This document shows positions 14,733 through 21,019 of a DNA stretch of 21,019 bases, piece after piece (position 1 is the first letter of the stretch; each line of letters begins with the position of its first letter). The stretch is taken from assembly GCA_947446335.1 (NCBI GenBank), contig CANFGA010000008.1, forward strand, positions 1 through 21,019, in the 5' to 3' direction. The notes beneath the pieces were generated by a model. It did not search any database. It was not told where the DNA came from and saw nothing but the letters and a program-made list of their open reading frames with translations. The position numbers and the translations under genes were made by a program. Source of the DNA: Oxalobacteraceae bacterium. GTDB lineage: Bacteria; Pseudomonadota; Gammaproteobacteria; Burkholderiales; Burkholderiaceae_D.

Positions 14733-16403
14733 AAATCACTCATTTACCGGCTCGCCATCGGCTTGACCGGACTGGTTTTCTTCCGGGCGCTGGACATGCT
14801 TAGTGGCAACGAACTGGCCAAGAGCGGCGTGCTGATGACCGCTTCCATGCTTGGACTGGCCGGCATCTTGATCATCAAGCGTCCTCGCAGGACGTGGATC
14901 TCGCGGATCTCGCTCGCCATTTACCTGCTGTTCTTCGTCGATGCCGCGATCAAGGGTTTCTTGCGCGATTACTTCGGCATGCGCCCCAATCCTGCGCTGG
15001 TACTGCAAGCTGCGCTCAATACCAGCGGTGGTGAAACACAGGAATTTTTTCTGCATAACTGGCAGGCAATGGGCCAGGCGCTGCTGGTTTTTTTCATCGT
15101 GTCTTGCTGCGCCATTGCCGCAGAGCGCCGTCTGTCCAAGGCCCAGCGCAGCACTCCCATCCTGCCCACGGGCCGCAGTGCCCACATCACCGTCGCAGTG
15201 ATGTCGACTCTGTTCATCGCGCTACATTTCAATCCAACGATGACCAAGGAAAATCCGGTATTGATGTGGCCGATACGCTACCTCGACTACCAGGAGCAAC
15301 TCGCTGCCGCCGCCGCGCTGCAAAAAAACCAGGCGACGCAAATGACCGAGCGCCACAATTGGCAAGTGAAGTACGACGGAGCGCCCGACAACACGGTGGT
15401 CTGGGTGATCGGCGAGAGCACCAATCGCGCCAACTTGTCGCTGTATGGCTATGCCCGCGCGACGACACCAGCGCTGGACGCGATGCGCAGCGACTTGCTC
15501 GTCTTCAAGGACGTACTCTCGTCCGAGGCGGCGACGATGAATTCGCTGATGAACATGCTCACGCCGGCCAACCTCGACCAGCCGCACGTGTGGAGCGAAC
15601 AGCCCAATATCGTGATGCTGGCGCAAGAAGCCGGTTACAAGACCTTCTGGATCTCGAATCACAGCCCCAACGATGGCTGGCTGGGTCTGGTAGCGAATCA
15701 AGCTGGCAACAGCACCTTCATCAACAAGGGCGTGGGCCGGGGAGAAAACAATATCGATGGCAATTTGTTGCCCCATGTGGGCGCAGCGCTGGCCGACCGC
15801 GCGCCGAAAAAATTGATCATCGTGCATTTGCTGGGCGCCCATCCAAGCTACAACATGCGCTATCCGACACTTTTTTCCCAATTCAACGCGGTCGATGACG
15901 CGGTGTCGGCCTCGATGAAACAGGCTGGCCGCTCGATCTGGATCAGGCACAAGCGCAACCAATATGACAATGCGATTCTGTACGGCGACCATGTGCTGGC
16001 AAGCTTGATCGAGATGACCAGGAAAGCCAGCGTCGGCCGCCCTGCCGCATTGCTGTTCAGCGCCGATCACGGCCAGGAAGTCGGTCATACCCGCAATCAC
16101 GCCGGGCATTCGTCCGCCGACAACTCCGGCTACGAGATTCCGATGCTGATCTGGGATAGCGCGCCAAAGCAGAGCGAGGCCCAGAAGTCTGCGCTGGAAA
16201 ATCGCCCCTACCAAACCGACCATCTGGACCATACCCTGCTGGGCTTGCTCGATATCAGCACCAAGTATTACGCGGCGACGCGCGACGTGCTCAGCAGCCA
16301 GTTTCTTCCCAGCGCACGCAAGATCAATGGCTTGCACTACCTGCCCGAAGTCGGCCCGGCACCCGGCGCCGTGCAGGCAATTACGCCAAAAATGATTTAT
16401 TAA
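14730..16403 (+). CDS. Phosphoethanolamine transferase-like inner-membrane enzyme (EptA/CptA type, sulfatase fold)
   Basis: A 557-residue protein with about five N-terminal transmembrane helices (first LIYRLAIGLTGLVFFRALDML, last around ITVAVMSTLFIALHF) and a periplasmic sulfatase/alkaline-phosphatase-fold domain from about residue 210. The catalytic block is VIGESTNRANLSLYGYARATTPALD. Glu229 should bind metal, and Thr231 stands where EptA-family enzymes have their phosphoethanolamine-accepting Thr. Asp446-His447 in SADHGQE and His457 and His460 in NHAGHSS complete the zinc site. Such enzymes move phosphoethanolamine from phosphatidylethanolamine to lipid A, LPS core or another surface glycan; the acceptor is not readable here. 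It uses a TTG start. A separate promoter sits between it and the reductase downstream. Confidence 0.87.
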   Translation: MKSLIYRLAIGLTGLVFFRALDMLSGNELAKSGVLMTASMLGLAGILIIKRPRRTWISRISLAIYLLFFVDAAIKGFLRDYFGMRPNPALVLQAALNTSGGETQEFFLHNWQAMGQALLVFFIVSCCAIAAERRLSKAQRSTPILPTGRSAHITVAVMSTLFIALHFNPTMTKENPVLMWPIRYLDYQEQLAAAAALQKNQATQMTERHNWQVKYDGAPDNTVVWVIGESTNRANLSLYGYARATTPALDAMRSDLLVFKDVLSSEAATMNSLMNMLTPANLDQPHVWSEQPNIVMLAQEAGYKTFWISNHSPNDGWLGLVANQAGNSTFINKGVGRGENNIDGNLLPHVGAALADRAPKKLIIVHLLGAHPSYNMRYPTLFSQFNAVDDAVSASMKQAGRSIWIRHKRNQYDNAILYGDHVLASLIEMTRKASVGRPAALLFSADHGQEVGHTRNHAGHSSADNSGYEIPMLIWDSAPKQSEAQKSALENRPYQTDHLDHTLLGLLDISTKYYAATRDVLSSQFLPSARKINGLHYLPEVGPAPGAVQAITPKMIY

Positions 16404-16419
16404 TCGTAAATAGTTACCC

Positions 16420-16448
16420 TCGACAAATACATTTTTTGCGGCTAGACT
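16420..16448 (+). promoter_or_regulatory. Sigma-70-type promoter of the ferric-reductase-like gene
   Basis: TCGACA (16420-16425), 17 bases, then TAGACT (16443-16448). This gives 5/6 and 4/6 matches to the consensus hexamers with ideal spacing. Transcription would begin near 16455, giving a leader of about 28 bases. TTGC-N7-GCAA lies in the leader. Confidence 0.6.
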
Positions 16449-16482
16449 GACGAGATTGCAAAAATAGCAACAACGAACCTCC

Positions 16483-17811
16483 ATGAAAAACATCAGACTG
16501 ATCTACGCCGCATTTTTCATCCTCATCACCGCGCTGTGGCTGATCGCAGAGCCGGGGCTATTGCAGACCAGCGATTTCTATGCGCTGCGCGCCTTGATGA
16601 TCAACTACACCGGCATCCTGGCGATCGGGGCCATGAGCATCGGCATGATACTGGCGGTCAGACCGGCACGGATCGAACCGGTGCTGGGTGGCCTGGACAA
16701 GTCGTACCGCCTGCACAAATGGCTGGGGGTGAGCGCGCTGGCGATCGCGATCTTGCACTGGCTCTGGGCCGAGTCCTCGGGCTGGTTAAGAGACATCGGC
16801 TGGCTCGGGCCGAAGGTGAAAAAGCCTGTCGTCGAGCAAACGGTAGCGCTCCTCAATTATTTCGCAAGCCAACGCGACTTTGCAAAAGAGATCGGCGAAT
16901 GGGCTTTTTACGCGGCCGTCTTGCTGATCGTGCTGGCGCTGCTGAAGAGTTTTCCGTATCGCTACTTCTTCAAGACCCACCGCTTGCTGGCCGTCGCTTA
17001 CCTGGCCCTGGCCACGCATTCGGTGCTGCTGATGAAGTTTTCTTACTGGAGCGAGCCGATCGGTCCGGTGCTGGCGCTCTTGATCCTCGGCGGAACGATC
17101 GCGGCGCTGGTCTCGGTGCTGCGCAAGGTCGGTTACGAGCGGCGCGCCGTGGGCGTCATCGACGAACTTTTTTATCACACGGACAACCGGGTGCTGAAGG
17201 TCAGCCTTGCGCTCAAGGACCGCTGGCGCGGGCATGAATCCGGACAATTTGCCTTCGTCACCTTCGATCAGCGCGAAGGGCCGCATCCATTCACGATTTC
17301 ATCGGATTGGCACGATGACGGCAAGCTGATCTTCATGATCAAGGCTCTGGGCGATTACACCAGCACGCTGCCGACCGCGCTCAAGGTCGGCGCCATCGTC
17401 AAGGTCGAAGGCCCGTATGGCCGCTTCTGCTTTGACGGCGAGCAAACGCGCCAGATCTGGGTCGCCGGCGGGATCGGCATCACGCCCTTCATCTCGCGCA
17501 TGCAAACGATGGAGCACTTGCCCAAGGACAAGAGCATCGACCTGTTCTACAGCACCAGCGCGCCCGATGCCGCCTTCCTGCAACAGATACAACGCTATGC
17601 CGATGTGGCCCAGGTTCGCCTGCATGTCGCGATCGCCGGAAAAGACCCGCGCGTGACGACCGAAAGGATCTGCGAACTGGTGCCACAGTGGAAAGACGCC
17701 AGCATCTGGTTTTGCGGACCGGCCGGCTTCGGCCAGGCGCTCAGAGCCGGCTTTGCCGAAAAAGGGCTGCCGGTTGAACATTTCCAGCAGGAATTGTTCG
17801 ACATGCGCTAA
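16483..17811 (+). CDS. Ferric-reductase-like transmembrane flavocytochrome (FRE/NOX type)
   Basis: A 442-residue inner-membrane oxidoreductase combining a heme-binding membrane domain with a cytosolic FAD/NAD(P)H domain. The N-terminal half has about six hydrophobic segments. Two histidine pairs, His78/His92 (LHKWLGVSALAIAILHW) and His166/His179 (THRLLAVAYLALATHS), have the 12-13-residue spacing of bis-heme ligands. The FAD site is HPFTISS (268-274) with GPYGRF (310-315). The nucleotide site is AGGIGITPF, and the C-terminal WFCGPAGFG is the usual NAD(P)-domain end. It should pass electrons from NAD(P)H through FAD and heme to an acceptor across the membrane, perhaps ferric iron or oxygen. ATG 16483 has no clear Shine-Dalgarno sequence. 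It has its own promoter, 79 bases after the transferase gene. Confidence 0.87.
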   Translation: MKNIRLIYAAFFILITALWLIAEPGLLQTSDFYALRALMINYTGILAIGAMSIGMILAVRPARIEPVLGGLDKSYRLHKWLGVSALAIAILHWLWAESSGWLRDIGWLGPKVKKPVVEQTVALLNYFASQRDFAKEIGEWAFYAAVLLIVLALLKSFPYRYFFKTHRLLAVAYLALATHSVLLMKFSYWSEPIGPVLALLILGGTIAALVSVLRKVGYERRAVGVIDELFYHTDNRVLKVSLALKDRWRGHESGQFAFVTFDQREGPHPFTISSDWHDDGKLIFMIKALGDYTSTLPTALKVGAIVKVEGPYGRFCFDGEQTRQIWVAGGIGITPFISRMQTMEHLPKDKSIDLFYSTSAPDAAFLQQIQRYADVAQVRLHVAIAGKDPRVTTERICELVPQWKDASIWFCGPAGFGQALRAGFAEKGLPVEHFQQELFDMR

Positions 17812-17856
17812 GCGGGTCTTTCCCGATCGCCCTCGCGGGCGGCGGGTCAGGCCGGG

Positions 17857-17886
17857 TTCAAGCGTGCGCAAGCGCTGGTCTATAAT
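17857..17886 (+). promoter_or_regulatory. Promoter of the PBP1A gene
   Basis: A perfect TATAAT (17881-17886) has TTCAAG (17857-17862) 18 bases upstream as a weak -35. The expected transcription start, about 17893, lies 24 bases before the TTG start at 17917. The 5-bp hairpin CGCCC/GGGCG (17828-17841) upstream has no T tract, so it is not a standard intrinsic terminator of the reductase gene. Confidence 0.65.
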
Positions 17887-17916
17887 CGGCCCACTTCTGC
17901 CACCGCGAGCCCTCCC

Positions 17917-20295
17917 TTGACTTCTGCCCCCTCTTCTTTTGCGCGCGGCACCCCGCTGCGGCACCGCTTGATCATCGCCGCGCTCGCCATTGCAGGCAGT
18001 GCGCTGGCCGCCGGCGTGCTGCTGGCGCTCTATCTGCTGCTGGTGGTGCAGCCCAAATTGCCGGCACTCGATGTCATCACCGACTACAAGCCCAAGATTC
18101 CACTGCGCATCTACACGCAAGACCGGGTCTTGATCGGCGAATTCGGCGAAGAACGGCGCGAATTCGTGCCGATCGCACAGATCCCCGAGATGATGAAGAA
18201 AGCGCTGCTGGCGATCGAAGACAGCCGCTTCTACGAGCACGGCGGAGTCGATTACGTACGCGCGCTCGGGGCCGTCAAATCGAACCTGTCCGGCAGCTTC
18301 CGCCAGGGCGGCTCGACGATCACGATGCAAGTGGCGCGCAACTTCTTCCTCACGCGCGAAAAGATCGTCTCGCGCAAACTGAACGAAGTGATGCTGGCCT
18401 ACAAGATCGAAGCGGCGCTGAGCAAGGACCAGATCCTGGAGCTGTACATGAACCAGATCTACCTCGGCCAGCGCTCCTATGGTTTTGGCAGCGCGGCGCA
18501 AGCTTATTTCAGCACACCGCTGCAGGACTTGTCGATCGCCCAAATGGCGATGCTGGCCGGCTTGCCGCAAAATCCGGCCCGGCACAATCCGGCCGTCAAT
18601 CCGAAACGCGCCACGCAGCGCCAGCATGTGGTGCTCAAGCGCTTGCTGGCGCTGGGCGACATCGATGAACAACAGTATCAGCAAGCGCTGCAAGAACCGC
18701 TGAAGGTGAACCGGCGCGGCCAGGAATATGATACCCACGCCGAATACGCGGCCGAACTGGCGCGCCAGACGGTGTATGCGCAATTCAAGGAAGAAACGTA
18801 CACGCGCGGCATCGAGGTCACGACGACACTGCTGAGCGCGGACCAGAACGCCGCTTACGCAGCCCTGCGGCGCAACGTGCAAGATTACGATCAGCGCCAC
18901 GGTTACCGCGGTCCGGAAGCCTTCATCGACTTGCCGGCCAGTCTTGAAGAACGCGACGACGCGATCGAGCGCGCGCTGCAAAAGCGCCCTTCCAGCGATG
19001 GCTTGATCGCCGCCGTCGTCACGGCGCTAAACAACAACATGGTCAGCGTCGACACCGGCGATGGCGAACAGATCGCGATTGAAGGCGCCGGCTTGCGCTT
19101 CGCGGCACCGGGGCTGGCCGCCAATGCGAAAGCGGCCATCAAGCTGCGCGTGGGCGCCGTGATCCGCATCGCATCCCGGGACACGTCGAAACCTGGCTGG
19201 TCCATCGTGCAATTACCGGAAGTTGCCGCAGCCTTTGTCTCGATCGATGCGGCCAGCGGCGCCTACCATGCGCTGGTGGGCGGCTTCGACTTCAACTTGC
19301 AACAATTTAATCACGTGACCCAGGCTTGGCGCCAGCCCGGCTCGGCCATCAAGCCCTTTGTCTATTCGGCGGCGCTGGAAAAAGGCTATTCACCGGCGAC
19401 GCGGATCAACGATGCGCCGCTGGAATTGAGCGCGCTCGAAGCGGGCCCGGACAACTGGCAACCGCGCAACGACGATAACGTGTTCGACGGCCCGATCAGC
19501 ATGCGCCAGGCACTGGCCAAGTCGAAGAACGTGGCCTCGGTGCGCATCCTGCAAGCGATCACGCTGCCATACGCGCGCGAGTACCTGAGCCGCTTCGGCT
19601 TCGATCCCGCCAAGCAACCGAGCAATCTGACGCTGGCGCTGGGCACCGGCTCGGTCACACCTAGCCTGATGGCGAGCGCCTATGCGCCGTTCGCCAACGG
19701 CGGCTACCAGGTCCATCCCTATCTGATCGAACGCATCGCGCATGCCGACGGCAGCGCGATCTTCGAGGCGCCGCCAGCCGCGCCGGCAAAGGAGAGCGAG
19801 CGCGTGATCGACAGCCGCAATGCGTTTGTCATCGACAGCATGCTGCGCGAAGTGATGCGCAGCGGCACCGGTGCCGCTGCCGGCGCGCGCCTCAAGCGCA
19901 GCGACATCGCCGGCAAGACCGGCACCACCAGCGACGCCGTCGATGGCTGGTTTGCCGGCTATGGCGGGGGCATCGTCGGCGTCGCGTGGATGGGTTATGA
20001 CGAGCCGAAATCGCTGGGCGGGCGCGAGTTCGGTGCCACGCTCGCGCTGCCGATCTGGCTTGATTACATGCGCACCGCGCTGGCCACGCGGCCCGCCGTG
20101 GAGCGCAGCGCGCCGCCGGGATTGCGCAACATCGACGGCGACTGGCTCTACGACGAATTCGCCCTTGATGGCGCCGTGCGCGAACTGGGGATAGAGACGC
20201 CCTTGCCGCAACAGTTGATCCAGCAATTCCAGCAATGGCTGCAACCATCGCCGTCGGGCGAGGCGCCAGCACCGAGCTGGTGGAACCGGCCCTGA
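17917..20295 (+). CDS. mrcA: Bifunctional class A penicillin-binding protein, PBP1A type
   Basis: A 792-residue inner-membrane protein that polymerises and cross-links peptidoglycan. A single N-terminal membrane anchor (LIIAALAIAGSALAAGVLLALYLLLVV) precedes the GT51 glycosyltransferase domain. That domain has Glu101-Asp102 in IEDSRFYEHGGVD, QGGSTITMQVARNFF, a second Glu157 in RKLNEVMLAYKIE, and QILELYMNQIYLGQRSYGFG. An intermediate segment (residues ~315-430) fits the PBP1A OB-like domain. The transpeptidase has SAIK (Ser476, Lys479), SKN (536-538) and KTGTTSD (from Lys667). The start is TTG: the promoter at 17857-17886 leaves room for no upstream codon and no ATG precedes the membrane anchor. 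No strong Shine-Dalgarno sequence is visible. In many betaproteobacteria mrcA is divergent from pilMNOPQ; this copy is not, so it may be a second PBP1A. Confidence 0.93.
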   Translation: MTSAPSSFARGTPLRHRLIIAALAIAGSALAAGVLLALYLLLVVQPKLPALDVITDYKPKIPLRIYTQDRVLIGEFGEERREFVPIAQIPEMMKKALLAIEDSRFYEHGGVDYVRALGAVKSNLSGSFRQGGSTITMQVARNFFLTREKIVSRKLNEVMLAYKIEAALSKDQILELYMNQIYLGQRSYGFGSAAQAYFSTPLQDLSIAQMAMLAGLPQNPARHNPAVNPKRATQRQHVVLKRLLALGDIDEQQYQQALQEPLKVNRRGQEYDTHAEYAAELARQTVYAQFKEETYTRGIEVTTTLLSADQNAAYAALRRNVQDYDQRHGYRGPEAFIDLPASLEERDDAIERALQKRPSSDGLIAAVVTALNNNMVSVDTGDGEQIAIEGAGLRFAAPGLAANAKAAIKLRVGAVIRIASRDTSKPGWSIVQLPEVAAAFVSIDAASGAYHALVGGFDFNLQQFNHVTQAWRQPGSAIKPFVYSAALEKGYSPATRINDAPLELSALEAGPDNWQPRNDDNVFDGPISMRQALAKSKNVASVRILQAITLPYAREYLSRFGFDPAKQPSNLTLALGTGSVTPSLMASAYAPFANGGYQVHPYLIERIAHADGSAIFEAPPAAPAKESERVIDSRNAFVIDSMLREVMRSGTGAAAGARLKRSDIAGKTGTTSDAVDGWFAGYGGGIVGVAWMGYDEPKSLGGREFGATLALPIWLDYMRTALATRPAVERSAPPGLRNIDGDWLYDEFALDGAVRELGIETPLPQQLIQQFQQWLQPSPSGEAPAPSWWNRP

Positions 20296-20330
20296 GGATC
20301 ATGACAGGAGCCAAGTGATGTCGAACCTGC

Positions 20331-21019
20331 TCAGCGATCGAACTGCCAGTAGACGAGCGCATCGGTCCGGCGCACGCGGTGCAGGCCGGCGCGTTGCCCG
20401 GCCCGAAAATGATCCTTGAAAATATAGGCGATGTCGGTCAACAAGGTCCGATTCTGGACGAAATATGCATGACCCAGGAAATCGGTGTCGACCAGCGAGG
20501 CGTCCACGGTATCGATGCCCGCCAGCACGACCAGGTCCCTGGTCTGGCCGGCGCGCGGATAGCGGTGCAGTCTTTCGGATGCGATCAGTGCCCTGTCGCG
20601 GTCGGACACATAGAGCGTGATGCCCTGCGCAGCCTGGGTCAGGAATGGCGCGATTTGCTGCTTGAAGACAACGGCGTCGATGTCGGGTGCGGCCAGGATC
20701 AATTCCTTGACCTGGCCATCGATCCGCTTGCCGCTCTTCGCAATCTCCGCCAGCGCGCGCGTCAGCGGGCGACTGCCCATGCTGTGCCCGATCAGATAAA
20801 TGTTTTCCGCACCAGTCTTGTCCGCGATATCGAGCAGGAATTGCTGCAGATGCATCTGGGTGCGCTCGGCATTGGTTTCGTCGGCCGGGTATGGCAACAA
20901 CTTCCCCTGCGACGGCCAGCTGTAAAAGATCGGCGCGCCCTCGAAATGCAGGTCGAACGCGATCTGCGCCGTGCGCCTGGCCGCATCCTCGAACGAGACA
21001 TTGAAACCGTGCACGAACA
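20331..21019 (-). CDS. DUF900-like alpha/beta hydrolase, 5' end cut off by window edge
   Basis: The C-terminal ~229 residues of an alpha/beta-hydrolase protein whose frame runs open off the right edge (the last visible part begins FVHGFNVSFEDAARR). VHGF is the usual strand preceding the oxyanion region. IYLIGHSMGSRPLTRAL holds the nucleophile elbow G-H-S-M-G. Asp in LAAPDIDAVVF is a candidate acid, and His in LGHAYF a candidate base. The pattern matches the DUF900 family of bacterial hydrolases, often lipoproteins or secreted; the N-terminus that would show this is missing. Substrate is unknown. It is convergent with the PBP1A gene, the two stops only 35 bases apart, with no obvious terminator between them. 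Confidence 0.82.
   Translation of the reverse strand, partial: FVHGFNVSFEDAARRTAQIAFDLHFEGAPIFYSWPSQGKLLPYPADETNAERTQMHLQQFLLDIADKTGAENIYLIGHSMGSRPLTRALAEIAKSGKRIDGQVKELILAAPDIDAVVFKQQIAPFLTQAAQGITLYVSDRDRALIASERLHRYPRAGQTRDLVVLAGIDTVDASLVDTDFLGHAYFVQNRTLLTDIAYIFKDHFRAGQRAGLHRVRRTDALVYWQFDR

Noticed and set aside
14420..14803. GTG-started frame of 127 codons before the phosphoethanolamine transferase
   Set aside because: It overlaps the transferase out of frame and covers the hairpin region. It has no domain, and its GTG has only a weak GG-containing sequence upstream.
20318..20419. 33-codon plus-strand frame after the PBP1A gene, with AGGAG 7 bases before its ATG
   Set aside because: The ribosome site is good, but the product is Arg/Ala-rich and antisense to the hydrolase gene, as expected of a shadow frame. 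It might be a remnant start; evidence is too thin.

Overview
The window is about 21 kb of GC-rich, densely coding chromosomal DNA. It most resembles a betaproteobacterium of the order Burkholderiales, probably family Oxalobacteraceae (Janthinobacterium/Massilia/Duganella-like). I base this on the protein sequences as I remember the families (RF2, LysS, PBP1A with the GGSTITMQ form, PpnN); no search was run. I see no tRNA, rRNA, CRISPR array, insertion sequence, integrase or phage gene. Most of the window reads as core or common accessory genome.

Layout. (1) 1-914, minus: 5' part of an AI-2E/PerM-family membrane protein, cut by the left edge. (2) 1060-4426, plus: prfB (RF2, with its programmed +1 frameshift), a HAD-superfamily phosphatase, then lysS, very tightly packed and probably one translation-related operon. 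A perfect 12-bp hairpin follows. (3) 4478-5848, minus: ppnN, a LOG-family nucleotide 5'-monophosphate nucleosidase. It is divergent across 303 bp from (4) 6152-7657, plus: a POT/PTR2 proton-coupled peptide transporter ending in an intrinsic terminator. (5) 7691-10914, minus: a GMC flavoprotein dehydrogenase and a CoA-acylating (methyl)malonate-semialdehyde dehydrogenase, overlapping by ATGA. Divergent from them is a LysR regulator (11052-11960). This matches the hpdR / mmsA / hpdH arrangement for 3-hydroxypropionate breakdown. (6) 12064-14388, minus: an OPT-family oligopeptide transporter, convergent with the LysR gene across a 13-bp tandem repeat. (7) 14730-16403, plus: an inner-membrane phosphoethanolamine-transferase-like enzyme with a TTG start, then 16483-17811, a ferric-reductase-like flavocytochrome with its own promoter. 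(8) 17917-20295, plus: a bifunctional class A penicillin-binding protein of the PBP1A type, also with a TTG start. (9) 20331-21019, minus: a DUF900-type alpha/beta hydrolase cut by the right edge.

How the parts fit. The translation operon couples peptide-chain release with lysyl-tRNA charging. The hpd-like unit should oxidise 3-hydroxypropionate to malonate semialdehyde and then to acetyl-CoA under LysR control; a GATAT-N11-ATATC dyad just before the regulator gene is the best operator candidate. Two unrelated peptide importers (POT and OPT) lie within 7 kb. The phosphoethanolamine transferase, reductase and PBP1A form an envelope-related block.

I did not find a clearly new multi-gene system. 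The least explained signals are non-coding: an 18-bp stem followed by six T upstream of the phosphoethanolamine transferase, a 22-bp-period direct repeat upstream of the peptide transporter, the five-copy 13-bp tandem repeat, and the dyad/direct-repeat set in the hpd intergenic region.
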